From: Palsa-504 sp963822765
GTDB lineage: Bacteria; Actinomycetota; Actinomycetes; Streptosporangiales; Streptosporangiaceae
Length of the DNA: 64,000 nucleotides
Assembly (NCBI GenBank): GCA_963822765.1
Contig: CAWGJL010000012.1
Location: forward strand, 186,001 to 250,000
Reading direction: 5' to 3'
The notes under the pieces were generated by a model. It did not search any database. It had not been told where the DNA came from and was given only the letters and a program-made list of their open reading frames with translations. The stretch's first letter is position 1; each line of letters opens with the position of its first letter. Of this stretch, positions 16,640 through 25,177 are shown piece after piece. The translations under genes and the position numbers were made by a program.

Positions 16640-18295
16640 ATGACGTCGACCCATGAGGTGTTCAACCAGCCGCCGGCGCTGACCGGGTACGACGTCGCGG
16701 CGGATCCCGCGCTGCTCGACGCGCTGCGCCGCGAGGGCGCGGGCTGGGCCGAGGAGTCCGTCCACGAGCTCGGCGTTCTGGCCGGCTCGGTCCAGGCGCA
16801 GGAGTGGGGCCGCCAGGCGAACGAGCATCCGCCGGTGCTGCGGACCCACGATCGGTTCGGCCACCGAATCGACGAGGTGGAGTTCCACCCGGCCTGGCAT
16901 TCCCTGATGACCGTGGCGGTCGGGCACGGCCTGCACGGCACGCCGTGGCGGGATCCGCGGCCCGGCGCGCACGTGGCCCGCGCCGCGGGCTTCTACGTCT
17001 GGGGCGCCACCGACGCCGGGCACGGCTGCCCGGTTTCGATGACCTACGCCATCGTGCCCGCGCTCCGGTACGCGCCGTCCCTTGCCTCGCTATTCGAACC
17101 CCTCCTGGCCGCCCGGGAGTACGACTTCGGCCTGCGTCCCCCCGGCACCAAGCGGGGGCTGCTCGCGGGCATGTCGATGACCGAGAAGCAAGGCGGCTCC
17201 GATGTCCGGGCCAACACCACCCGGGCGGTCCCGGCCGGGGACGGGACCTTCTCGCTCACCGGGCACAAGTGGTTTACGTCGGCGCCGATGGGCGACCTGT
17301 TCCTGGTGCTCGCGCAGGCTCCCGGCGGGCTGTCCTGTTTCCTGCTCCCCCGGGTGCTGCCCGACGGCAGCCGGAACGGCATGCGCCTGCAGCGGCTGAA
17401 GGACAAGCTCGGCAACCGGTCGAACGCGTCGGCCGAGGTCGAATACGACGAGGCGGTCGCGTGGCTGGTCGGCGAGGAAGGCCGCGGAGTCCGCACCATT
17501 ATCGAGATGGTCAACATGACCCGGCTGGACTGCGTGCTCGGCACGGCGACCGGGATGCGGACCGGGGTCACCCTCGCGGCGCACCACGCCGCGCACCGGA
17601 CGGCGTTCGGCCGCAAGCTGGCTGATCAGCCGCTGATGGCTAACGTCCTGGCCGACCTGGCCATCGAGTCGGAAGCAACGACGATGGCGGCGCTCCGGCT
17701 GGCCGGGGCGACCGACCGCGCGGCCAGGGGCGACGAGCAGGAGGCCGCGTTCCGGCGGCTGGCGCTGGCCGTGACGAAGTACTGGGTCTGCAAGCGGGCG
17801 CCCGCCCACGCCGCCGAGGCGCTCGAATGCCTGGGGGGCAACGGGTACGTGGAGGAGTCCGGGATGCCGCGCCTGTACCGCGAGGCGCCGCTGGCCTCGA
17901 TCTGGGAGGGCTCGGGCAACGTGGCCGCGCTCGACGCGCTGCGCGCGCTGACCAGGCAACCGGAGACGGCCGAGGCGTTCTTCGCCGAACTCGACCTGGC
18001 CGCCGGGGCCGATCACCGGCTGGACCAGGCGATCGCCAGGCTGCGCAAACAGATCAGCGACCCAGCCGAGGAGCGGGCCCGCTATCTGGCCGAGGCCATG
18101 GCGCTAGCCCTCCAGGGGACGCTGCTGGTCCGGCACGGGCACCCGGCCGTGGCGGACGCGTTCGTCGCCTCCCGGCTGGATTCCGGGTCGTCTTCCGGAC
18201 CGTTTTCTGGACCGGGCGGTGCCTACGGGACGCTCCCCTCGGGTACTGACACGGCCGCCATCGTCGGCCGGGCCACACCCCAGATCCCGCGGTGA
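16640..18295 (+). CDS. aidB: AidB-type acyl-CoA dehydrogenase
   Basis: 551 residues. The sequence follows E. coli AidB closely from the N-terminus ('HEVFNQPPALTGYDV') through 'FHPAWHSLMTVAV', 'GMSMTEKQGGSDVRANTTRA', 'LTGHKWFTSAPMGDLFLVLAQ', 'RLKDKLGNRSNAS', 'LECLGGNGYVEESGMPRLYRE' and 'IWEGSGNVAALDALR'. AidB is a flavoprotein of the adaptive response to alkylation that binds DNA and has weak acyl-CoA dehydrogenase activity. No ada or alkA gene is adjacent. GGAG lies nine bases before the ATG. The C-terminal tail after residue 500 is Ser/Gly-rich and variable. The stop overlaps the next GTG start by four bases. Confidence 0.9.
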   Translation: MTSTHEVFNQPPALTGYDVAADPALLDALRREGAGWAEESVHELGVLAGSVQAQEWGRQANEHPPVLRTHDRFGHRIDEVEFHPAWHSLMTVAVGHGLHGTPWRDPRPGAHVARAAGFYVWGATDAGHGCPVSMTYAIVPALRYAPSLASLFEPLLAAREYDFGLRPPGTKRGLLAGMSMTEKQGGSDVRANTTRAVPAGDGTFSLTGHKWFTSAPMGDLFLVLAQAPGGLSCFLLPRVLPDGSRNGMRLQRLKDKLGNRSNASAEVEYDEAVAWLVGEEGRGVRTIIEMVNMTRLDCVLGTATGMRTGVTLAAHHAAHRTAFGRKLADQPLMANVLADLAIESEATTMAALRLAGATDRAARGDEQEAAFRRLALAVTKYWVCKRAPAHAAEALECLGGNGYVEESGMPRLYREAPLASIWEGSGNVAALDALRALTRQPETAEAFFAELDLAAGADHRLDQAIARLRKQISDPAEERARYLAEAMALALQGTLLVRHGHPAVADAFVASRLDSGSSSGPFSGPGGAYGTLPSGTDTAAIVGRATPQIPR

Positions 18296-19086
18296 CCAGC
18301 GTCCTGGACCGGCCCGCCCCGCCGCCCGACCTGACCGTTCCCTACGGCCCGCGGCCCGAGCAGGTGATCGACCTCAGGCGGCCGCCGTTCACTGTGAAGC
18401 CGCCGCTGATCGTGCTCGTCCACGGGGGGTTCTGGCGGCCGGCCTACGACCGGCTCCATCTCGGCCCGATGGCCAGCGCCCTGGCGGCGGCCGGATACAT
18501 GGTCGCGGTACCCGAGTACCGCCGCGCCGGGATGGCCGAAGAGGGCTGGACAGGTCCCTTCAACGACATCGCCTCGGCGCTGGACCAGGTCGCCGCGATC
18601 GCCGGCCAGCACGGCGCGGACACCAGCCAGGTCACCTGGGCGGGTCACTCCGCGGGCGGTCACCTCGTGCTCTGGGCCGCGGCCCGGCCGGGGTTGCCGG
18701 CCGGATCACCGTGGCGCGGATCCTCGGGTCCGGTCCCGGCCACGCACGTCGTGTCGCTGGCCGGCTGCAGTTCATTGCGGCTGTGCGCGGAATGGAATCT
18801 CGGCGCGGGCGCGGTGCGCCTGCTGATGGGCGGCGGGCCTGACGACGTTCCGGAACGTTATGCCGTCGCCGATCCCGCGGCGCTGCCCGCTCCGGCCATT
18901 CCGGTCACCCTCGTCCATGGCGTTGACGACGACACGGTGCCGCTCCGGATGAGCCAGGTCTCCAGCGCCGGCCGCCTGGTGGAAATCCCGGGAGCCGGCC
19001 ACTTCGACCTCATCGATCCGCAAAGCGCCGCGTGGCCACGCGTCGTATCGGTTCTGGCCCGGCACCGGTTCGACGACCGTCTATAA
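18292..19086 (+). CDS. Alpha/beta hydrolase
   Basis: 264 residues from a GTG that overlaps the aidB stop (GTGA), so it is co-translated with aidB. The oxyanion motif 'LIVLVHGGFWRPAYDR' is near residue 42, the nucleophile elbow 'WAGHSAGGHLVLW' near 117, the acid likely in 'VTLVHGVDDDTVPL' and the His in 'IPGAGHFDLID' near 238. The HGGFW plus GHSAGGH combination recalls kynurenine formamidase-like and esterase/lipase-type enzymes. The substrate is unknown. Confidence 0.85.
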   Translation: MTSVLDRPAPPPDLTVPYGPRPEQVIDLRRPPFTVKPPLIVLVHGGFWRPAYDRLHLGPMASALAAAGYMVAVPEYRRAGMAEEGWTGPFNDIASALDQVAAIAGQHGADTSQVTWAGHSAGGHLVLWAAARPGLPAGSPWRGSSGPVPATHVVSLAGCSSLRLCAEWNLGAGAVRLLMGGGPDDVPERYAVADPAALPAPAIPVTLVHGVDDDTVPLRMSQVSSAGRLVEIPGAGHFDLIDPQSAAWPRVVSVLARHRFDDRL

Positions 19087-19100
19087 CAGCTTAGGAGCGC

Positions 19101-19139
19101 CTGTGCCCTTCCGCGATCTGATGGCGCGGAAGGGCACAG
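19101..19139 (+). terminator. 15-bp stem-loop terminator after the aidB-hydrolase operon
   Basis: CTGTGCCCTTCCGCG (19101-19115) pairs perfectly with CGCGGAAGGGCACAG (19125-19139) across a nine-base loop, 15 bases after the hydrolase stop. It also faces the 3' end of lsr2 at a distance. Confidence 0.75.
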
Positions 19140-19272
19140 AATCCTCGAAAGGCCCCGCAGCCCTGAAGCGGCGGGAAGTTCCGGCGACAAGTTAAGGCCT
19201 GGGCAGACTTGCCGAGCGTGGGGCGCACACGGGCCGGTGTCCGATTAGCCGCCAGCACAGCCGCGGCCAAGA

Positions 19273-19611
19273 CTAGTTACCGGTCGCCGCGCGGAACCTG
19301 ACCACCAATTCGGCGGGCACCCGCCCGCGGTCCTTGACCTCGATGCCTTGCGCCTTCGCCCACTCCCGAACTTCCGTAGTGTTGACCCCGGTGGCCGAGG
19401 CCCGGCGCCCGCTCCGGGCCGGCCGACGGGCCGCCCCAGCGCTGCGCCGCGCGGCGTCAATGTACTTGGCCAATGACTTGCGTAGTGCGTCAGCGTGCTT
19501 TGCGTTCAGGTCGATCTCGTACTCGGCACCATCCAGTGCAAAGCGGACGGTGCCCTCAGCCTCACTGCCATCGATGTCATCGATGAACAGAGTCTGTATC
19601 TTCTGGGCCAC
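19273..19611 (-). CDS. lsr2: Lsr2 nucleoid-associated protein
   Basis: 112 residues, the usual Lsr2 length. It is the H-NS-like xenogeneic silencer of actinobacteria, which bridges AT-rich DNA. The N-terminal dimerisation domain 'QKIQTLFIDDIDGSEAEGTV' with 'VRFALDGAEYEIDLN' is followed by a basic linker (ARRPARSGRRA) and the C-terminal DNA-binding domain 'VREWAKAQGIEVKDRGRVPA', which contains the RGR minor-groove loop. The start is GTG 19611 with GGAG five bases upstream. Its upstream region is long and AT-richer than the window average, and contains two identical palindromes. Confidence 0.95.
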   Translation of the reverse strand: MAQKIQTLFIDDIDGSEAEGTVRFALDGAEYEIDLNAKHADALRKSLAKYIDAARRSAGAARRPARSGRRASATGVNTTEVREWAKAQGIEVKDRGRVPAELVVRFRAATGN

Positions 19612-19755
19612 GTGTGCTCCGTTTCTCTCGTTGAATTGTGCACTAGATTAGACGATAGACCGCCGATAAGCACACTCCGGGTCGCACGTTGAGAATGCGT
19701 GTCCTTCGCTGAAGGATGACAGCCGGCATCTCGGTAGGTCTCGGTTACCAGTATC

Positions 19756-19771
19756 GTATGCACGTGCATAC
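19756..19771. promoter_or_regulatory. 16-bp perfect palindrome (copy 1)
   Basis: GTATGCACGTGCATAC, 145 bases upstream of the lsr2 start. It shares the 12-bp core ATGCACGTGCAT with the copy at 20062. Confidence 0.45.
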
Positions 19772-20061
19772 CATCAAGGCCGATACCAGACAAGGCCAAA
19801 CCGAACTCCTGGTCTTACACGCTGGTCGACGTCATTCCTGTCATGCGTCTAAGCCGCCTGCGCGCGGGCCCTGATCCCCGCATTGCCCGCCCGCGAGCCG
19901 CCCAGCCTTGATTCGGACACCAGTTCATTAATAGTGCGTTAGCCGTACACCCGGTTGGCCTGCGGCGTCGCGCCGCATCCTCGCGGCCACCGCACGCGAC
20001 CGCCGCGAGCGGATGCCGACCCCTGGGGCTACGTTGCCGTTGGCGACCGCTCGCTGACTGA

Positions 20062-20075
20062 AATGCACGTGCATT
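20062..20075. promoter_or_regulatory. 14-bp perfect palindrome (copy 2)
   Basis: AATGCACGTGCATT, with the same 12-bp core as the palindrome at 19756 and about 300 bases from it. A repeated palindrome in one intergenic region suggests binding of a dimeric regulator at two sites. Confidence 0.45.
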
Positions 20076-20293
20076 CCAGGCTCTATTCATGGGCTATCGC
20101 TAAATGAGAACGATCCCTCGCTACTGGTAGTCAGTTCGGGAGTCCCGCATCGCGGCCGAGCCCGTCTAAGACTATACGGTTGCTTTCGGTCAGAGCGTTC
20201 TCACCGAAGATATCGTCGGTCATTACCGATATTCCGGGCGCTGCACCGGTAAACTACCGAGCGTCACGGTATCGGAGCTTATCCGGAGAGTGC

Positions 20294-20896
20294 CTACCGA
20301 GAGGTTATTTGCTCTCCGTCACGCAATTGCCTCCACGTCTTCCCGCTGCGGACGCTGGCCGGCCGTTCCGTGACGATGTCCGAGCCCGCGCGGGCCGCCT
20401 CGTCCCGGACCTTGACCAGGATCCAGCGCTTCGGCCCGGTCCGCGTCAGCGCGAAGCCGCCCGACAACTTGTGGCCGTGCAAGATGAAGGACAGGTGCCC
20501 CGGCTCATCGCGGACGACGTCCGCGGTCCCCTCATCCCAGATGATCACCGCGCCGGTCCCGCGCCGCTGGCCGTCGTGAACACCCTCGAACTCCCCTGCC
20601 GCCAGGGAATGATCCTCGACCGGCACCGCCAGCCGCCGGACGCCCGGGTCGAGCGACGGCCCCTTGGGCACCGCCCACGACCGCAGCACCTCACCCGACT
20701 GCAAGCGGAAGTCGAAGTGCAGCGTCGTCGCATCATGCAACTGCACGACGAACCGCACCGGGGCAACCACGCTCTCCAGTATGTGCCGCGCCCCCTGGTG
20801 CGCTCGCCGCAAGCCGGCGTGAGGCGCGGACCCGCGGCCGCGCCGGGCGCCGCGGTCTTCATCCGGCTCGGGTGAGGCGCCGTGTTCCCGCGCCAC
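20294..20896 (-). CDS. Stand-alone LigD-type 3'-phosphoesterase domain protein
   Basis: About 200 residues from GTG 20896. 'FVVQLHDATTLHFDFRL', 'SWAVPKGPSLDPGVRRLAVP', 'VEDHSLAAGEFEG' and 'GTGAVIIWDEGTADV' are the conserved blocks of the PE domain of bacterial DNA ligase D, which trims 3'-phosphate and ribonucleotide ends during non-homologous end joining. The metal-site residues H-x5-HxDxR and the EDH His are present. The usual Tyr-containing stretch after EFEG is replaced by HDGQRRGTGA. There is no polymerase or ligase domain and no ku gene nearby. The extreme N-terminus is low complexity, so the start is uncertain. Confidence 0.8.
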   Translation of the reverse strand: MAREHGASPEPDEDRGARRGRGSAPHAGLRRAHQGARHILESVVAPVRFVVQLHDATTLHFDFRLQSGEVLRSWAVPKGPSLDPGVRRLAVPVEDHSLAAGEFEGVHDGQRRGTGAVIIWDEGTADVVRDEPGHLSFILHGHKLSGGFALTRTGPKRWILVKVRDEAARAGSDIVTERPASVRSGKTWRQLRDGEQITSR

Positions 20897-21053
20897 CCAG
20901 AATTGGCAGGGCTGCCCACCGCCGCTGACCTGATCCGGCGATCCGCCAGCGACGGGGATCCCGGCCCAGAGCGGATTTCCCGAACCTGGACTCAGCCATC
21001 ACCTGGGCCAGTACGAGCCCGGTCAGTTCCGTCCCGCGAGCCAAGGAGGAATG

Positions 21054-21731
21054 ATGGGGCAGGCCATCGGAGGATCGCTGCCGCTGGCGGTCGGGATTGC
21101 GCTCAGCCCGATCCCGATCATCGCGGTAATCCTCATGCTCACCAGCGACCGGGCCAGGGTCAACGGACCCGCGTTCGTCCTGGGCTGGCTGGCCGGCCTG
21201 GGCATCGTCGGAGCCATTTTCTTGTCCCTCGCCGGGACGGGCGGGGCGAGCAAGTCCGGTGCCCCGGCCACGTGGGTGAGCTGGGTCAAGATCGGTCTCG
21301 GCATCTTGCTGCTCCTGGTCGCGGTCCGCCAGTTCCGCGGCCGTCCCCACGGCAGCGACGAGCCGAAGATGCCCAAGTGGATGACCACGATCGACAAGAT
21401 CACTCCGTTGGGCGCGCTCGGCCTGGCTGCTGCCCTGTCCGGCGCGAACCCCAAGAACCTGCTGCTGGCCGCCGCCGGCGCCGCGGCGATCGCCCAGACC
21501 GGCATCTCCGGCGCACAGCAGGCCATCGCCTACGTGGTGTTCGCGGTCATCGGCACCCTCGGCGTGGGCATCCCGGTAGGCATCTACTTCACCCTAGGCG
21601 AGCGCTCGCAGGAGCTTCTCGCCAGGCTGAAGGACTGGATGACGCAGCACAACGCTGTCATCATGACCATCTTGTGCCTGATCATCGCGGCCAAGCTCAT
21701 CGGCGACGGAATCAGCGGCCTGGCCGCCTAG
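21054..21731 (+). CDS. GAP/Sap-family membrane protein (second copy)
   Basis: 225 residues. AAGGAGGA precedes two adjacent ATGs at 21051 and 21054; the second has the better spacing. 'LPLAVGIALSPIPIIAVILM', 'GPAFVLGWLAGLGIVGAIF', 'SGANPKNLLLAAAGAAAIAQ' and six helices identify the GAP family. It is more typical in sequence than the copy at 2508, including the PKN motif. The gene seems monocistronic. A role in lipid or small-molecule export is inferred from the mycobacterial family member only. Confidence 0.85.
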   Translation: MGQAIGGSLPLAVGIALSPIPIIAVILMLTSDRARVNGPAFVLGWLAGLGIVGAIFLSLAGTGGASKSGAPATWVSWVKIGLGILLLLVAVRQFRGRPHGSDEPKMPKWMTTIDKITPLGALGLAAALSGANPKNLLLAAAGAAAIAQTGISGAQQAIAYVVFAVIGTLGVGIPVGIYFTLGERSQELLARLKDWMTQHNAVIMTILCLIIAAKLIGDGISGLAA

Positions 21732-21744
21732 AACCAAGGGCCCA

Positions 21745-22172
21745 TCAGGGTGCCACAGCCACCCGGTCGGTGCCCGGAACAGCGTCCGGCACGGCGTCCG
21801 CGCGCGCGGGCGGCGTCCGGTCGGTGTCCGCGGCTCTGGGCCGCGGCACGAACGTATCCCGGGCTGCGCCAGCCAGCGGCCCGGCCTCGTCGGCCAGGTC
21901 GGAAAACCGGTCGTTCACCGGCTTGCCTGCCTGGTCAGGCGGCACGCGGCCGCTGCGAGCACCGCGGCGTCGTGCCGCGACCGCGCCGCGAACCGGTCTG
22001 CGACCGGCACCAGCCGCCGGCGGCCGCGGGCCTCGCCGGGCGCCCGCTCGACCGTGACGTACCCAGCCCGCAACCTCGCCCGGGCCAGCTCCGAAGGGCC
22101 ATGCCCCGGTCCGTCGAGAACCTGCGTGCCATCCGGGCACCTCCAACCATGCTTGCCCATACTTCGGATCAC
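21745..22172 (-). pseudogene. Possible frameshifted small gene
   Basis: A minus-strand frame starting at 22172 or 22160 reads 'MGKHGWRCPDGTQVLDGPGH', then 'LARARLRAGYVTVERAPGEA', then a His/Arg-rich stretch, and stops at 21915. A second frame shifted by one base takes over smoothly at the same place as 'GKPVNDRFSDLADEAGPLAG' and ends at 21745. Both halves look more protein-like than antisense noise, so a single gene broken by one base is plausible. Alternatively only the 85-residue N-terminal product is real. I do not recognise a family. Confidence 0.3.
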
Positions 22173-22183
22173 GGCCGCTCATA

Positions 22184-22644
22184 GGGGCCGGGTTCGGCGG
22201 GGATTTCTTACGTTTTCCGAACGGGCCGTGGTGCGACCCGCGCGGGAGACGATAGACACGGCCGGGCTGATCGCGGGAGAGTCTGCGGATGAGCGAGATC
22301 GACGAGGCCGAACTGCTCAGCGCGGGGCAGCGCGGAACGGTACTCGACGGGCGGGCACCTGACCCAGACCGTGCTGCCGGCCAGCCCGACCAAGATCAAT
22401 ATCGACACGCTGGCGCTCATCCGGGCACCCGCGACGTGCTCGGCGCCGGCGACACCCACAACGCCTCCGACCCGGGGACCGGCGTGGTGGGCGTGATCGC
22501 GCAGTACAAGATCTGAGCCACGCGCACCACGGCTCGTTCGGCCAAAAAAATTCAGGGCGCGGCCGGATAGTTACTTACGGTCCTCAGTGAGCCGGGGCTA
22601 TCGCCGGTTTGCTTGCGGGCTGTAGCCGGGCTACCGTGCCTGGC
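22184..22644. other. Non-coding or degenerate region
   Basis: The plus strand has a 75-codon frame at 22289-22516 whose ending 'THNASDPGTGVVGVIAQYKI' looks like a protein C-terminus. Another frame shows 'GHLTQTVLPASPTKINIDTL', which suggests a frameshifted remnant of an unidentified gene. A dispersed repeat lies at 22517-22566. Nothing else is recognisable. Confidence 0.35.
22517..22566. repeat. Dispersed repeat, copy 1
   Basis: The first 30 bases match 50331-50360 with two mismatches, including GCACCACGGC and CGTTCGGCCAAA. Similarity continues through an A/T-rich spacer into GGGCGCGG. It directly follows the TGA at 22514-22516. Confidence 0.6.
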
Positions 22645-23373
22645 ATGGCAGCGGACGGGCGTCGGCATATCATCGCGATCGGCGGCGGCATGCTGGCGCC
22701 CGAGGGCCAGGTGCCGGTGCACCTGGCCAACGCGTTGCGGCTGACCGGGCGGCGCGAACCGCGGTTGTGCGTGCTGAACACCGCGGGCGGCGATGACCCG
22801 CGGTGGACGCTGGCCATGTACGACCGGCTGGCCGGGCACCCGGTCCGGGTCAGCCACCTGGCCCTGTTCCCGATGCCGAACGTCCGCGACCCCGAGGACC
22901 TGCTGCTGTCCCAGGACCTGATCTTCGTCGGCGGTGGCAGCGTGGCCAACATGGTGGCCGTGTGGCGCGTGCACGGGCTCGACGTGATCTTGCGCAAGGC
23001 GTGGCAGGCGGGCATCGTGCTGGCCGGATCGAGCGCCGGCGGGATCTGCTGGTTCGAGGGAGGCACCACGGATTCGTTCGGGCGCGAGCTGCGGGTCTTT
23101 ACCGACGGGCTCGGACTGCTGTCCGGCAGCTACTGCCCGCACTACAACTCCGAGCCGGGCCGGCGGCCGCTCTACCACCAGATGATCGCGGACGGCACGC
23201 TGCCCGGCGGGATCGCCTGCGACGACGGGGCGGCGGCGCACTTCGCCGACGACACGCTGACCGAGCTGATCGCCGACCGGCCGACCTCGGTCGCCTACCG
23301 GGTCACCACCTCCGCCTCAGGTGTCACGGAAACCCCGCTGCTCACGCGCTGCCTGGACTCGGACGCCTCGTAG
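22645..23373 (+). CDS. Peptidase E-like protein (S51 family, class I glutamine amidotransferase fold)
   Basis: 242 residues from ATG 22645. The frame is open upstream, but 'MAADGRRHIIAIGGGMLAPE' is a typical start. The nucleophile elbow 'GIVLAGSSAGGICWFEGG' near residue 122 carries the serine of S51 dipeptidases in place of the Cys of amidotransferases. 'IFVGGGSVANMVAVWRVHGL' and 'CPHYNSEPGRRPLYHQMI' are further conserved blocks, the latter with a possible catalytic His. The family cleaves Asp-X dipeptides in enterobacteria or acts like cyanophycinase; here the substrate is unknown. Confidence 0.85.
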   Translation: MAADGRRHIIAIGGGMLAPEGQVPVHLANALRLTGRREPRLCVLNTAGGDDPRWTLAMYDRLAGHPVRVSHLALFPMPNVRDPEDLLLSQDLIFVGGGSVANMVAVWRVHGLDVILRKAWQAGIVLAGSSAGGICWFEGGTTDSFGRELRVFTDGLGLLSGSYCPHYNSEPGRRPLYHQMIADGTLPGGIACDDGAAAHFADDTLTELIADRPTSVAYRVTTSASGVTETPLLTRCLDSDAS

Positions 23374-23458
23374 CACGGGTTCTCTACCCTGGGGTGGAGG
23401 GGAAGTTCTAGCTGGGGGCTGACGCGGGGGCCGGGGCCGGGGCGGCAGCATCGAGGGC

Positions 23459-24412
23459 ATGGATAAGCCGCAGGTAGTGACCGTGCGAGGTCTGCGCAAG
23501 GCGTACGGGGACCGGGTGGTGGTGGACGATCTGGACCTCGACGTCCCCGCCGGAGAAATCGTGGGGCTGATCGGCGCCAACGGGGCCGGGAAGACCACAA
23601 CCGTCGAATGCATCCAGGGGCTGCGCAAGCCGGACGCCGGGATCTTGCGGGTGCTCGGCTACGACCCGGTCACGCAGGCCGGGGAACTGCGGCCGCTGCT
23701 CGGCAGCCAGCTGCAGGATTCGGCGCTGCCGGACCGGCTGCGCGTCGCCGAGGCGGTCGCGCTGTTCGGGACCGCGCGAGCCCGCGACGGCGGTGAGCTG
23801 CTGGAGCAGTTCGGGCTGACGCAGCGGCGGCGGTCGGCGTTCGGCTCGCTGAGCGGCGGGGAACGGCAGCGGCTGTTCCTGGTCCTGGCGCTGCTGAACC
23901 GGCCGCGGCTGGTCATCCTGGACGAGCTGACCCAGGGCCTGGACCCGGCGGCGCGGCGGAACGTATGGGCCGCCGTGCGCCAGCTACACGACGAGGGCAC
24001 CACGGTGCTGCTCGTGACCCACGAGATGGACGAAGCCGAGGCGCTGTGCGGCCGGGTCGTGGCGATGCGCGGGGGACGCGTACTCGACGCGGGGGCGCCG
24101 GCGGACCTGGTGGACCGGCACGCCGGGACGGCGACGATCCGCTTCAGCATGCCGGACCCTCCGGCGCTGCTGCTGGACCAGGTCCGCCGGCTCGACGGGG
24201 TGCACGACGTGGAGCGGGCCGGGCCGCGAATCACCGTGCGCGGTGCCCGGTCGGTCATCGCGCACGTCGGGGCGGCCCTGGTGCGCTCGGGCCCGGTGCC
24301 TGCCGACCTGAGCGTGCACGTGCCGAACCTGGAGGACGCCCTGCTCGGACTGCTGGACGGGACCGACGACGAAGTTGCGGATCACCGGGAACTGATAGGA
24401 GCACGGCAATGA
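23459..24412 (+). CDS. ABC transporter ATP-binding protein (ABC-2/DrrA type)
   Basis: 317 residues. Walker A 'GLIGANGAGKTTT' lies near residue 37, the Q-loop region 'LLGSQLQDSALPDRL' near 80, the signature 'FGSLSGGERQRL' near 127, Walker B 'LVILDELTQGLDP' near 150 and the H-loop 'LLVTHEMDEAEAL' near 183. The C-terminal 95 residues form an extra domain as in DrrA-type drug exporters. The stop overlaps the permease start (ATGA). It is followed by a two-component system, so the four genes likely act as one export-and-response unit. Confidence 0.93.
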   Translation: MDKPQVVTVRGLRKAYGDRVVVDDLDLDVPAGEIVGLIGANGAGKTTTVECIQGLRKPDAGILRVLGYDPVTQAGELRPLLGSQLQDSALPDRLRVAEAVALFGTARARDGGELLEQFGLTQRRRSAFGSLSGGERQRLFLVLALLNRPRLVILDELTQGLDPAARRNVWAAVRQLHDEGTTVLLVTHEMDEAEALCGRVVAMRGGRVLDAGAPADLVDRHAGTATIRFSMPDPPALLLDQVRRLDGVHDVERAGPRITVRGARSVIAHVGAALVRSGPVPADLSVHVPNLEDALLGLLDGTDDEVADHRELIGARQ

Positions 24413-25146
24413 CCACTGCGGCGGGACGGCTCATCCGGGCCGAGCTGAAACTGATGACCCGCGATCCGCTCGTGCTGACGTTCGTGGTCGCGTTCCCGAT
24501 CGTGACCATGCTGATCATCGGCGGGGCGTTCGGGACCAAGCCGACCCCCGGCTTCGACAACACCAACCCGGCGCACTGGTACGTGGCGTCCTACCTGACC
24601 GTGGTCATCGCCGCGGTGGGGCTGGTCATGCTGCCGGTGCACCTGGCGTCCTACCGGGAGCGCGGGGTGCTGCGCCGGTTCGCGGCCGCGGGCTTCCCGC
24701 GCTGGTCCTTCGCTGTCGCGCAGCTCGCGGCCGGGCTGATCACCACCGCGGTGGCGTGCGCGCTGCTGCTGGCGGTGGCCGCCCCGGTCTACGGCCTGCC
24801 CGCGTTGCACGACGGATGGCGGGTGGGGGTGGCCCTGGCGTTCGGCGCGGTGGGCTTCGTGAGCCTGGGCGTGCTGCTCGGCACGGTGCTGCCGTCGGCC
24901 CGGTCGGCGCAGGCGGTCGGGCTGCTGCTGTTCTTCCCGTCCTTCCTGCTCGGCGCGGGCGGCCCGCCGCCGCACGTGATGGGCTCGGTGGTCCGGGACA
25001 TCGCGGGCCCGCTGCCGCTCACGCTGCTCACCAACGCGGTCCGCGGGCCCTGGCTGGGCCTGGGACCGGCCACCGGGTCGCTGGCGGGACTGGTCCTGCT
25101 GACCGTCGCGTTCACCGCGGTGGCCGCCCGGCGCGCGGTGCTGTGA
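24409..25146 (+). CDS. ABC-2 type transporter permease
   Basis: 245 residues, six predicted helices: an N-terminal amphipathic start 'LIRAELKLMTRDPLVLTF', then FVVAFPIVTMLIIGG, YLTVVIAAVGLVMLPVHLAS, LAAGLITTAVACALLLAVAA, VALAFGAVGFVSLGVLLGTV and LAGLVLLTVAFTAVAA. The 'RERGVLRRFAAAGFPRW' loop is the conserved cytoplasmic coupling segment of ABC-2 permeases. It starts within the ATPase stop codon, so expression is coupled. The substrate is unknown; drugs, lipids or peptides are usual. Confidence 0.9.
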   Translation: MTTAAGRLIRAELKLMTRDPLVLTFVVAFPIVTMLIIGGAFGTKPTPGFDNTNPAHWYVASYLTVVIAAVGLVMLPVHLASYRERGVLRRFAAAGFPRWSFAVAQLAAGLITTAVACALLLAVAAPVYGLPALHDGWRVGVALAFGAVGFVSLGVLLGTVLPSARSAQAVGLLLFFPSFLLGAGGPPPHVMGSVVRDIAGPLPLTLLTNAVRGPWLGLGPATGSLAGLVLLTVAFTAVAARRAVL

Positions 25147-25177
25147 CGCCGGCCGGCCCGCACGTAGGATCTGCGAC

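Larger units (their letters stand above)
19612..20293. other. 682-base non-coding region upstream of lsr2
   Basis: No credible gene is seen in either strand. The stretch is more A/T-rich than the surroundings, fitting an Lsr2-bound control region. It contains the hairpin TCCTTC-gct-GAAGGA (19702-19716), the palindromes at 19756 and 20062, and a cluster of CCGATA/TATCGG elements around 20210-20275, including CGGT-catt-ACCG. The lsr2 promoter must lie here. Confidence 0.5.

Noticed and set aside
22289..22516. 75-codon plus-strand frame as an intact gene
   Set aside because: Composition changes midway and protein-like text appears in a second frame, so it is more likely a remnant than a gene.
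22541..22550. A-run after a GC-rich stretch as a Rho-independent terminator
   Set aside because: The run is A on the plus strand and precedes the GC-rich part on the minus strand, so it has the wrong order on both strands; treated as part of a dispersed repeat instead.
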